Shown here piece after piece: positions 14,638 to 23,083 of a stretch of DNA of 64,000 bases (position 1 is the stretch's first letter; the number at the start of each line of letters is the position of its first letter). A model generated the notes under the pieces. The model ran no database searches and had not been told where the DNA came from. It saw only the letters and a program-made list of their open reading frames with translations. The DNA is taken from positions 1 to 64,000 of the forward strand of contig DASUZK010000030.1 of NCBI GenBank assembly GCA_036376915.1. Direction: 5' to 3'. The position numbers and the translations under genes were made by a program. Source of the stretch: VRUE01 sp036376915. GTDB lineage: Bacteria > Actinomycetota > Thermoleophilia > Solirubrobacterales > 70-9.

Positions 14638-17600
14638 TCAGCGTGGCTGCTGCAGGGTCCCCGCTCCAGTGATACTTCTACCTACGTCAACATTCACAGG
14701 AAGCGCTCCAAGTCCGACTCCCAACCACGGAACTCTGGCCACTACGCCGTTGTCACCTGTGGATACCGAATATCCACCTTGGAGAATCGCGCCTCCGGAT
14801 ACGCCCTTGTAAGTCGAATATCCCTCGAGGTCCGAAAAACTCTCCGCATTGGTGAAAAGTGGCCCGACACCGACGGAAACGTTAGGTTGTCCAGAAAGCC
14901 CAAAACCGGCCGAAGCCGTTATTCCTATCTTTCCGGATATGACACCGCCACAAATTTGTATGCTCTGACCAACTCCGGCCCCTTGGCTATAGAGAATACA
15001 CCCTCCTCTTAGCTCCACGGGTAGGTTGCGCGGGGGCGTTGGACCGATCGTCGGAGGGGGCGCGGGGGTCGGCGGCCGCTTCGGCTGAGGTATAGCCGTT
15101 GGGTCCGGCACTGCGCACCACGGGCACCCAGGAGGAGGATCGTCGCCGCATCCCACAGGCATGAGCCCCGTAGGGTCCGTGGCATTGACCGGGTTGGCGG
15201 CCGCGTACGCATACGTTTCTCCCGAGACCGCAGCTAGTGGGTCGGGGGTAAGAAACTGCCCCGTCACCGGGTCGTAGGTCCGGGCTCGCAGGTAGATCAG
15301 CTGGTTTTCGCTGCTCATTCGGAACTGGCCGGCGAACCCGATCTGGGTCCCCGTCCCCGTCTGTTTCCAGATCGCCCCGTTGGGGCCGTATCGATAAGTC
15401 CCGATCACTTCTCCGCTCGAGTTGGTCAAAATACGGGTCGAGCCAAGCTGGTCGTGGTGGTGATAGGACGCTACGCCTGATGTGATCCGCGCGATCGGGA
15501 GGCCTCCAGGGCCATAGACGAAGTAGTCGGCCCCCTTGCGCAGAAGGAGCGGCAGCCCTGCCGTGGAGTCCCAGACCATCGGATAGGTGGAGGCACCTCT
15601 GGTTTCGGTGGACCGCAGGCCCGTCCCGTCGTATTTGAAGGTGTTTTCGACTCCTCCGCTTACGTTTTTGATCAGGTTCCCCGCCTGGTCGTAGGTGAAG
15701 GTGGTGGCCGATCCACCCGTGGGCGTGCTTTTGAGCCTCTGGCCGAGTTCGTCGTATTCGAAGGTGGCGTTGCTCGCCGTTTCGATCTGGTCGGCTTCGT
15801 CGTAGGTGTAGGTCGCCGGCGAGATTTTGGTGACGTTGTTGGCTTTGTCATAGCTGAACGTCGTGCCGTTGCTTTTGGTCAACCGGTTGGCGGCGTCGTA
15901 TTCGTATTTGCGTTCGGCTTCTTCGGAGAAGCCGGTGTCAACGGATTTTTCGACCCGCCCAAGGTTGTCCCGTGTGTAGGTCATCGAAGCCAGGACTGCG
16001 GCTTTTTTCTTCATCGAGACTTCCGTCATCTCTCCGGCTTTGTTGTAGGCGTATTCGTCGACGTTTTCGGTCGCGGAGGGGAAGGTGATCGCTTTCTTCT
16101 GCGAGTCCCGGTTGTAGGAGAACGTGGTTTCTTTGCCCAGCCAGTCGGTGACTTTTTCGAGGCGACCCGCTTTGTCGAAGGCGCGTTTGACTGTTTCGCC
16201 GTTGGGATAGACGATTTCGGTCTGCTGGTCACCGAGGTCATATTTGTGTTTGACGACTTCTGATTTGCCGTTTTTGACTTCGGTCAACCGCCCCAGCTGG
16301 TCGTAGGTCCGGGTGGTCGTGCCGGTGCCGTCAATCATTTTGACGATATTGCTGTTTTTGTCGTATTCGTAGGTGATATCGGCGGTAGCTTCTTCGGAGT
16401 AGTCGACTTCCACGAGTCGGTCCGCATCGTCATAGCCGTAGGAGACCGTGCGGCCGAGGGCGTCTTCGGCTTCTTCCAGGTTGCCCGCTGCGTCGTATTC
16501 AGCTTTTGTTTTGCGTTCAAGCGGGTCGATCGTTTCGGTCAGCTGCACGAGCGCGTCGTGTTCGTATTCCGTCGTGTAGCCCCTTCCGTTCGTACGACTT
16601 ATGACTTCGCCCATGCTGCCGTAGGCGACTTCGGTGGTGTCGCCGTTTGGCTTTTCGACTTTGGTCTGCTCGTCATTGGCGTTGTAGGTGTATTTGGTGG
16701 TCTGGCTGAGGGCGTTGGTCACCGATTCGAGGTTGCTGTTTTTGTCGTAGGCCAATTTGGTTTCGCGGCCGAGCGGGTCGGTGACTTTGATCGGCCGGCC
16801 CTGGGCGTCGCGTTCTGTTTCCGTTTCGAATTCTTCGGCTTTGGCACCTTCTTCATTGCCGCGCGGGCTGACTTCGGTCAGCTGCTCACCGTTTTTGTTA
16901 TAGGTCCAGGTGGTCTTGTCTCCCGCCGGGTTGGTTTCGGCTTTGAGGTTGCCGTAAGAGTCGTATTCGAAGGTGGTTTCACGGCTGAGCGGGTCGGTCG
17001 CAGATTCCAGGTCGCCGTATTCGGTGTATTTGAAGGTCAATTTCTGGGTCGTTTCACCCGGGGCGGGGCGTTCGATCGATTCGACGTTGCCGTTGCCGTC
17101 ACGTTCGTAGGTCGTTACCTCGCCTTTGGGCGTCGTTTCGGTCAAGACGTCGTGGGTGGCGTTGTAGGTCCATTTGGTTTCGTTGCCCTCGGCATCTTTT
17201 TCGAGCGTGCGGTCTCCGGCGGCGTTGTATTCGTAGGTTGTCGAGTGGCCGAGCGCGTCGGTCGCTTTTACACGCCGGTAGGCGGTGTCATATTCGTAGG
17301 TTGTTTTCCGTTCGAGACCTGTGCCTTTGGCCTTGATCACTTCCAGCGGCCCGCCGGCCTCGTTGAACTTCTGGAAGGTCGTCGAGCCGTTCGGCTCGGT
17401 GATCGTCGTCGTACGTTTGCCTTCCGATTCGCCGTATTCGAATTCGATCACCCGTTCCATCGGGTCGGCCTGTGCAACGACGTGGTTGCTTTCGTCGTAT
17501 TCGGTTTCGGTAATGCCGCCGCGTCCGTCGGTCATTTCGGTCAGCTGGTGGGAGGCGTCGTATTTGAATTTCCAGCGCGGGGTTTCTTCTCCCGGCAACG

Positions 17601-18339
17601 TCACCGAGGTGAGGTTGCCCGATTCGTAGGCGTATTTGACTTTCCGACCCAGCGGGTCTTCGATGCTCGTCACCTTGCCTTCGGTGTAGCCAAAGGTCAG
17701 TTTCCTGCCGGCGGCGTCTTCGACGCTGAGCACGATGCCGAAGAGGGAGTTGATGACGAGGGCGTTACCGTTGCGGTCCCATTGTTCGGTCAGGAAGCCT
17801 TCGGAGTCGAACACGAGTACTTCCTGGTTCGGCAGCGTGAAGACGTATTCTTCCCCAAGGTCGACCAGGGTCGCCTGGACCCAGTCGCCAGCGACGTATC
17901 CGCCTTCGTCGAGCACGAAGACGGCGGTGGCGCCGTTTTCCTGCACGACGGTGACGTCGCCTGTTTCTTCGTCGATTTCCAAGTGGGAGCTGTAGGGGCC
18001 CGACCAGCCATAGCCCCAAGGGCCGGCTGATTCGGCTTCGGCGGCGGCCTGGGAATTGTAGGTGCGGGTTGCGTGCAGGCCGGGGCCGCGTCCGGCCAGG
18101 GCGAGATCGGTTTGTTCCTCGGTCTGGTTGCCGGTGGCGCAGTTGACCGGCCTCGCTACATAGCAGTTGTCGAGGTTTGGCGCGGCTGCGCTTCCGCCGC
18201 CGAGCGTGTCGTCATCGTCGATGGGTGGCGGTCCGGATCCTCCGCCCCCACAGGAGGCGATTGCGTAGTTGGCGGCGAGGGCAGCGGGAGCGAGGAGGGC
18301 CAAGAGGCAGACGACTAGCGCTCTAGCCCTCAGGGTCAT
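14638..18339 (-). CDS. Secreted Rhs/YD-repeat protein
   Basis: A 1233-residue protein with a signal peptide ('ALVVCLLALLAPAALAANYA'), an N-terminal domain of the type preceding Rhs cores ('DLALAGRGPGLHATRTYNSQ'), more than twenty YD repeats ('TTYEYNAAGDRTLEKDAEGN' type) and the Rhs-associated core end ('YDPVTGQFLTPDPLA...NPVNATDPTGL') near residue 1050. The last 180 residues form a variable C-terminal region: a proline-rich linker followed by a Gly/Ser/Val-rich beta-type segment that I cannot assign to a known toxin. The gene is less GC-rich than its neighbours, most clearly at the 3' end, as often seen where Rhs tips are exchanged. No PAAR/VgrG or immunity gene is adjacent. Confidence 0.85.
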   Translation of the reverse strand: MTLRARALVVCLLALLAPAALAANYAIASCGGGGSGPPPIDDDDTLGGGSAAAPNLDNCYVARPVNCATGNQTEEQTDLALAGRGPGLHATRTYNSQAAAEAESAGPWGYGWSGPYSSHLEIDEETGDVTVVQENGATAVFVLDEGGYVAGDWVQATLVDLGEEYVFTLPNQEVLVFDSEGFLTEQWDRNGNALVINSLFGIVLSVEDAAGRKLTFGYTEGKVTSIEDPLGRKVKYAYESGNLTSVTLPGEETPRWKFKYDASHQLTEMTDGRGGITETEYDESNHVVAQADPMERVIEFEYGESEGKRTTTITEPNGSTTFQKFNEAGGPLEVIKAKGTGLERKTTYEYDTAYRRVKATDALGHSTTYEYNAAGDRTLEKDAEGNETKWTYNATHDVLTETTPKGEVTTYERDGNGNVESIERPAPGETTQKLTFKYTEYGDLESATDPLSRETTFEYDSYGNLKAETNPAGDKTTWTYNKNGEQLTEVSPRGNEEGAKAEEFETETERDAQGRPIKVTDPLGRETKLAYDKNSNLESVTNALSQTTKYTYNANDEQTKVEKPNGDTTEVAYGSMGEVISRTNGRGYTTEYEHDALVQLTETIDPLERKTKAEYDAAGNLEEAEDALGRTVSYGYDDADRLVEVDYSEEATADITYEYDKNSNIVKMIDGTGTTTRTYDQLGRLTEVKNGKSEVVKHKYDLGDQQTEIVYPNGETVKRAFDKAGRLEKVTDWLGKETTFSYNRDSQKKAITFPSATENVDEYAYNKAGEMTEVSMKKKAAVLASMTYTRDNLGRVEKSVDTGFSEEAERKYEYDAANRLTKSNGTTFSYDKANNVTKISPATYTYDEADQIETASNATFEYDELGQRLKSTPTGGSATTFTYDQAGNLIKNVSGGVENTFKYDGTGLRSTETRGASTYPMVWDSTAGLPLLLRKGADYFVYGPGGLPIARITSGVASYHHHDQLGSTRILTNSSGEVIGTYRYGPNGAIWKQTGTGTQIGFAGQFRMSSENQLIYLRARTYDPVTGQFLTPDPLAAVSGETYAYAAANPVNATDPTGLMPVGCGDDPPPGCPWCAVPDPTAIPQPKRPPTPAPPPTIGPTPPRNLPVELRGGCILYSQGAGVGQSIQICGGVISGKIGITASAGFGLSGQPNVSVGVGPLFTNAESFSDLEGYSTYKGVSGGAILQGGYSVSTGDNGVVARVPWLGVGLGALPVNVDVGRSITGAGTLQQPR

Positions 18340-18539
18340 GGGATCAACCTATGTCTAAAAGGTATGAATCCCTGAGCATTGTCCCAGTGTGTCCCACGAT
18401 CACAAAAATGCAAGCAATGAACTATTGGTGGCGTCGACTTTTCCTGCAAAACAGGGGATGTCGATCTGGCGCGTGCGCGACTCCTGTGCATACGCGAGCG
18501 TGACAATTGGCGGAGCGGGCTGTGGGCAAGCGGATTGCA

Positions 18540-19337
18540 CTAGGGCGAGGCCCAGGCCTCCCGAAGGAACGCGGTCAGCTCCCCGGTTAGGCGCCTGGGC
18601 CTCAACCTCCACTCGAGGATCGAGCTGGCCTCGACCAGGTGCCCGTTTGGCAGCTCCTCGGCGAGCATCCCGGAGTCGCTGAAGGGGTGAAGCGGGTCGC
18701 GCGGGTGACCGACGATCAGCGCCGGCTGCTCTATCTGGACGCGCTGCTCGCGGTGCGGCGCGGTCTCGCCGAGCAACAGGCCCTCCAGGACCGCTCCCGA
18801 AGGGCCCGGGCTCTGGCGCACGAAGTCGAGCCCGATGTCGATCAGGTGATGGGTGCGGGGGATCGCCGAGACCAGGCGAGAGGTCAGCTCGAAGGCCGGC
18901 CGGGCGAGCCGCAGGCCGAGCAGCATCGGCGCAAAGGTCGCCGCGACCCCCGGCAAGGCGTTGTCGAGAACCGGCATCTCGATGAAGAGCCCACGGACCC
19001 GCTCGGGCTCGCGAACCGCAAGCTCCAGCGCGACGTTGGCGCCGAGTGAGGTGCCGCCGACCACTGCAGAGGCCTGCCCGAGATGGTCTAGCAGAGCGAC
19101 CACCTGGCGGGCGAAGAGCGGCATCGAGTAGAGGCGCAGGTCTTCGGGCCGGTCCGAGCGCCCGTGCCCGAGCAGGTCGACGCAGGCCACCCGGTTGCCT
19201 TGGCCCGCCAGCTCCGGTCCCAGCCGCTCGAACATGCGCCGGTTCATCAGCAGCCCGTGCGCCAGGACGAGCAGCCGCTCTCCCTCCCCGTAGAGGTCGT
19301 ACTCGATCCGGTGGCCCTCGTAGCGGAACTCGCCCAT
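18540..19337 (-). CDS. Alpha/beta-fold hydrolase
   Basis: A 265-residue hydrolase with oxyanion-hole segment 'LAHGLLMNRRMF', nucleophile elbow 'GGTSLGAN' (Ser), and a C-terminal 'NGHLVEAS' carrying the catalytic His. 'LIVGHPRDPLHPF' is where the acid residue should lie. The substrate is unknown; epoxide hydrolase/esterase-like proteins share this form. I chose the ATG at 19337 over a TTG two codons upstream. Bases 18340-18539, between this gene and the Rhs gene, show nothing I can support. Confidence 0.8.
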   Translation of the reverse strand: MGEFRYEGHRIEYDLYGEGERLLVLAHGLLMNRRMFERLGPELAGQGNRVACVDLLGHGRSDRPEDLRLYSMPLFARQVVALLDHLGQASAVVGGTSLGANVALELAVREPERVRGLFIEMPVLDNALPGVAATFAPMLLGLRLARPAFELTSRLVSAIPRTHHLIDIGLDFVRQSPGPSGAVLEGLLLGETAPHREQRVQIEQPALIVGHPRDPLHPFSDSGMLAEELPNGHLVEASSILEWRLRPRRLTGELTAFLREAWASP

Positions 19338-19360
19338 CGGCAATACCTACAGGATCGAGA

Positions 19361-19388
19361 GCAAGGGCCGCCCGGAGGCGGCCCTTGC
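19361..19388. other. 12-bp perfect hairpin in the divergent spacer
   Basis: 12-nt arms (19361-19372 and 19377-19388) close a 4-nt loop. It lies 23 nt upstream of the hydrolase start, in the 280-nt spacer before the divergent PEP mutase-family gene. It could be a 5' leader structure, a terminator of a small RNA, or an operator. Confidence 0.5.
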
Positions 19389-19616
19389 CAGGTGCTTGGG
19401 AACGAACGCGGGAACCTCGGCCGGGTGGGACAACGCCCGGTCTCCCTTTGCTCGCCGGTGCCCGGGTTGGATTCCGCCGGGCGGCCGAAACAGTGCGGCG
19501 CCTAGCGGCCCTGCACCTCCAGTGTCCCCTGCAGCATGTGACTCAAAGTAGGACCACCTCCTTTCTCTGGTGATCCGATTGAAGCAAATCGCCCAGTCGC
19601 CGTAGGATCGCGTGGC

Positions 19617-20429
19617 TTGACCGATCGCGATCCGCAACCGACCCAGGCCGAAAAGGCAGACCGCTTTCGCGCCCTGCACGAGGGCGAGGCTTTCGTCATG
19701 CCCAACCCCTGGGACGCCGGCTCCGCCCGGGCGCTGGAGGCACTCGGCTTCGAGGCGCTGGCGACGACCAGCTCCGGCTTCGCCCTGACGCTGGGTCGCC
19801 GCGACGGCAGCGTCACGCTCGACGAGCTGGCAGAGCACGTCCCCGAGATCGACCGCGCGACGGGCCTGCCGGTCTCCGTCGACCTCGAGAACGGCTTCGG
19901 CCCCGCCCCCGAGGACGCCGCGAACGCCATCCTCCGGGCCGCCGAAGCGGGCGCCGTGGGCGGCTCGATCGAGGACTACGACCCCGCCGGCGAGATCTAC
20001 GCCCTCGACTATGCGGTGGAGCGCGTCGCCGCCTCCTGCGAGGCGGCGCGGCAGCTGGACTTCCCCTTCACGCTGACGGCCCGCGCCGAGAACCACTTCC
20101 GCGGAAACCCCGACCTCGACGACACGATCGCCCGCCTGCGGGCATTCGAGCAAGCCGGCGCCGACGTGCTCTACGCGCCCGGCCTGCGAGAGGCGGACCA
20201 GATCCGGGCGGTGTGCGAAGCGGTGGAGAAGCCGGTCAACGTGCTCGCCCGCCCGAGCTTCTCCATGGACGAGCTCGCCGACCTTGGGGCGCGCCGAATC
20301 AGCGTCGGCGGCAGCCTCGCCTGGGTGGCCAACGAGGCCATGGTCGAGGCCGCGAGGCGGATTCGCGAGAGCGGCGACTTCTCCGGCCTGAAGGTCTCGC
20401 GCCGGGCCGGGGAGTGGCTCGGCGACTGA
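19617..20429 (+). CDS. Isocitrate lyase/PEP mutase superfamily protein
   Basis: The 270-residue (beta/alpha)8 protein has the superfamily's early 'FVMPNPWDAGSARALEALGF' region, the Mg2+/substrate motif 'SVDLENGFG', the 'GSIEDYD' strand and 'TARAENHFRG'. Members act as oxaloacetate decarboxylases, 2-methylisocitrate lyases or C-C/C-P lyases on small 2-oxoacids. The KKCGH loop of true isocitrate lyases is absent, so that reaction is unlikely. The start is a TTG at 19617, the only in-frame start before the conserved region. It is a single gene, divergent from the hydrolase. Confidence 0.8.
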   Translation: MTDRDPQPTQAEKADRFRALHEGEAFVMPNPWDAGSARALEALGFEALATTSSGFALTLGRRDGSVTLDELAEHVPEIDRATGLPVSVDLENGFGPAPEDAANAILRAAEAGAVGGSIEDYDPAGEIYALDYAVERVAASCEAARQLDFPFTLTARAENHFRGNPDLDDTIARLRAFEQAGADVLYAPGLREADQIRAVCEAVEKPVNVLARPSFSMDELADLGARRISVGGSLAWVANEAMVEAARRIRESGDFSGLKVSRRAGEWLGD

Positions 20430-20444
20430 GGATCCGGGACCAGG

Positions 20445-22547
20445 TCAGCTCACGCGGCCCGGCCACCAGGCACGGTCGCCGCAGAGGTAGGTGATCGCCG
20501 GGATCATCAGCGCACGGACGACGAAGGTGTCGAGGAGGACGCCGAGCGCGACCGTGGCGCCGATCTGGACCAGCTCCTCCAGCGGCAGCAGGGTGAGCGT
20601 GGCGAAGGTCCCGGCGAGGATCACCCCGGCCCCGGTGATCACACCGCCGGTGTTCTCCAGCGCCGCGAGGATGCCGTCGCGGGTGCCCAAGGTCACCGCC
20701 TCCTCGCGGGCCCGGGTCATCAGGAAGATGTTGTAGTCGACGCCGAGGGCGACCAGGAAGATGAAGGCCAGCAGCACCAGGTTGAAGGCCATCCCGCTCA
20801 CGCCGAAGACCTCGGTGAAGACGAAGGTGACGAGGCCGAGGGTCGCGGCGAAGGAAGCGACGACCGTGACGATCAGGTAGGCCGGCGCCGCGAGGGCGCG
20901 CAGCACCATGGCGAGGATCAGGCCGACGAGCAGGAGCACCACCGGGACGATCAGCTTCGTGTCACGCGAGTTGGTCTGCTCGATGTCGTAGTTCTCGGCC
21001 GGGATGCCGCCGACCAGAGCGCTCGGCGCCACTTCCCGCAGCTTCTCGCGGATCCCCTCGACCAGGTCCGCCGCTTCCGCCGAGTAGGGGTTGCCGCGCA
21101 GGACGATCGCGATCGCCGCCTCGGTCGAGATCCCGGAGGGCGGTACCGGGACCGCCAGCTTGACGGCGCCCAGCTCCTCCAGGCGGCCGATCGCGTCCTC
21201 GGCCTGGCCGATCCGGACCACCGCCGTCAGCGGCGAGCCCAGGCCGGGCGGGAAGTGTTCTTCGAGAACTTCGGTACCACGGCCGGATTCGGTCGAGCGC
21301 GTTTCCCCCTGGCCGAACCCGAGCGTGCCGTGGTCGACCAGATTGCCCAGCGAGAGGACGACGAGCCCGGCCGAGACGATCGCGACGATCGCGCCTGGGC
21401 GGCGGCGGACGAGGGCGGCGACCCGGGCCCAGCGACGGTTCCTCTCGCTCGGCTCGGCGTCGCGGCCGGGCCAGAAGACCCGCTCGCCGAGCAGCGAGAG
21501 CGCGGCGGGCAGCAGGGTCAGCGACGCGACGAGCATCACGGCGATCCCGACCGCCAGCACCGGGCCGAGCCAGTGGGTGGACTCGAGGTCGGCGAGCAGC
21601 AGCACCAGCATCGCCGCGATCACGGTTCCGGCGGAGGCGGCGATCGGCCGCACGCTCTCCGCCAGCGCATCCCGCAGGGCGGTGCCCGGCTCCACGCCCC
21701 GGCCGAGCTCCTCGCGGTAGCGGTGGATCAGCAGCAGCGAGTAGTCGGTGCCGGCGCCGAAGATCAGCACCAGCAGGAGGAACGTCCCCTCGGCGTTGAC
21801 CACGATCGCGCCGGCCTCGATCAGGAGGTAGGCGACGCCGATCGCGACCAGGTAGGCGGTGCCGACGGTTAGCAGCGGCAGCAGTGCCAGGGCTGGCGCG
21901 CGATAGACGACCAGCAAGAGGACGAGAACCAGGCCCAGCGTCGCGATCAGCAGCGTCTTGGCGGCGTCGTCGGCGACACGCTCGAGGTCGGCGGCTATCC
22001 CTCCCGGCCCGGTGACGTAGGAGTGCAGACCGGGGTGCCGGTGCTTGGCGAGATAGGCGCGGATCTTGGCCACGCCGTCGACCACCGCGCTGCGTTCGTT
22101 GGCGTCGATCGCCAGCGCGACCAGCGCCGCTTCGCCGTCGCGGGAGACCGGCCCGATCCCGTGCGCGATCCGGGCCACCGCGCCCAGCGGCCGCTTCGCT
22201 TCGCCCGAGAAGGGCGCGAAGACGGGTGTCGCCCCGGCGAGGCCGAGCTGGTCCAGGCCCTTGCCGAGCTTGCCGATCGCGTTCAGGTCGCCGGCGGTGA
22301 GCCCTCCGTTGCGCTCGAAGACGATCAGCACCGGCACGTCGTCGCCGCCCTTGAAGTCGTCTTGGAGCACGTCGAGGACCCGGGTCGACTCCGCGTTCTC
22401 CGGCAGGAAGCTGCTCTGCCCGGCCGCGGTGACGTCGCCGATGTGAACCCGTCCGAGCAGCCCGGCGAGCCCGAGGGCAACCCAGATGCCAACCGTGACC
22501 CAGCGCCCCCGCGGGCCGGTGACAGCGGAGACGAAGCGCCCGATCAC
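20445..22547 (-). CDS. MMPL-family RND transporter
   Basis: A 700-residue membrane protein with two RND-type halves, each with a large extracytoplasmic loop followed by a bundle of membrane helices. The paired Asp-Tyr motifs used for proton coupling in MmpL proteins are visible ('FGAGTDYSLLLIHR' in the first half, 'VALGVDYNIFLMTR' in the second). Such transporters export lipids or small hydrophobic molecules in actinobacteria. The cargo cannot be told from here. The gene stands alone, convergent with the PEP mutase-family gene and divergent (26-nt gap) from the AHSA1 gene. Confidence 0.9.
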   Translation of the reverse strand: MIGRFVSAVTGPRGRWVTVGIWVALGLAGLLGRVHIGDVTAAGQSSFLPENAESTRVLDVLQDDFKGGDDVPVLIVFERNGGLTAGDLNAIGKLGKGLDQLGLAGATPVFAPFSGEAKRPLGAVARIAHGIGPVSRDGEAALVALAIDANERSAVVDGVAKIRAYLAKHRHPGLHSYVTGPGGIAADLERVADDAAKTLLIATLGLVLVLLLVVYRAPALALLPLLTVGTAYLVAIGVAYLLIEAGAIVVNAEGTFLLLVLIFGAGTDYSLLLIHRYREELGRGVEPGTALRDALAESVRPIAASAGTVIAAMLVLLLADLESTHWLGPVLAVGIAVMLVASLTLLPAALSLLGERVFWPGRDAEPSERNRRWARVAALVRRRPGAIVAIVSAGLVVLSLGNLVDHGTLGFGQGETRSTESGRGTEVLEEHFPPGLGSPLTAVVRIGQAEDAIGRLEELGAVKLAVPVPPSGISTEAAIAIVLRGNPYSAEAADLVEGIREKLREVAPSALVGGIPAENYDIEQTNSRDTKLIVPVVLLLVGLILAMVLRALAAPAYLIVTVVASFAATLGLVTFVFTEVFGVSGMAFNLVLLAFIFLVALGVDYNIFLMTRAREEAVTLGTRDGILAALENTGGVITGAGVILAGTFATLTLLPLEELVQIGATVALGVLLDTFVVRALMIPAITYLCGDRAWWPGRVS

Positions 22548-22573
22548 GCGCGCAACAATACGAGCGATGAACG

Positions 22574-23056
22574 ATGCGACGAACAGGCCCCACCGCTGTG
22601 ATCACGCCTAGCGATACGGAGGTCCGCATCGAGCGCGAGTTCGACGCCCCCCGCGAGCTCCTCTGGGAGGCCTACACCGACCCTGAGCTGATGCGCGAAT
22701 GGATCGGTCCGCGCCGACTGACGATGACCGTGCAGGAGATGGACGTGCGCACCGGCGGCAGCTACCGCTACACGCACACCGACGCGGAGGGCAGCTACGT
22801 CTTCTTCGGCGAGTTCCGCGAGGTCGACCCCCCGCGCCTGCTGGTCCAAACCTTCCAGTGGGAGGGCAACGACGCCCTGCCCTCGGTCGACCGGGTCGAG
22901 TTCGAGGAGCTCGAGGGGGACCGCACCCGGATCGTCGTCACCGGAACCTTCGACTCGAAGGGGTCGCGTGACGCGATCCTCGAGGCGGGCATGGAGCGCG
23001 GCGTCCGCGAGGGCTACGAGAAGCTTGATGAGCTGCTGGCGCGACGCCGAGGCTAA
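22574..23056 (+). CDS. AHSA1/SRPBCC-domain protein
   Basis: A 160-residue Bet v1-like protein of the AHSA1 (activator of Hsp90 ATPase homologue 1-like) group. It starts with 'IEREFDAPRELLWEAYTDPELMREW' split over residues 18-42 and continues with 'GGSYRYTHTDAEG' and a C-terminal amphipathic helix. These bind hydrophobic ligands or act as partners of small regulators. In many actinobacteria they pair with ArsR genes, but none is adjacent here. ATGs at 22567 and 22574 are close; I used the one in frame at 22574. Confidence 0.83.
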   Translation: MRRTGPTAVITPSDTEVRIEREFDAPRELLWEAYTDPELMREWIGPRRLTMTVQEMDVRTGGSYRYTHTDAEGSYVFFGEFREVDPPRLLVQTFQWEGNDALPSVDRVEFEELEGDRTRIVVTGTFDSKGSRDAILEAGMERGVREGYEKLDELLARRRG

Positions 23057-23083
23057 GATCGCCTCGGCGCCATTGCAGAGTTC

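Noticed and set aside
16558..18030. 490-codon open frame on the plus strand
   Set aside because: It is antisense to the YD repeats of the Rhs gene; its Phe/Gly/Val-rich periodicity only mirrors those repeats.
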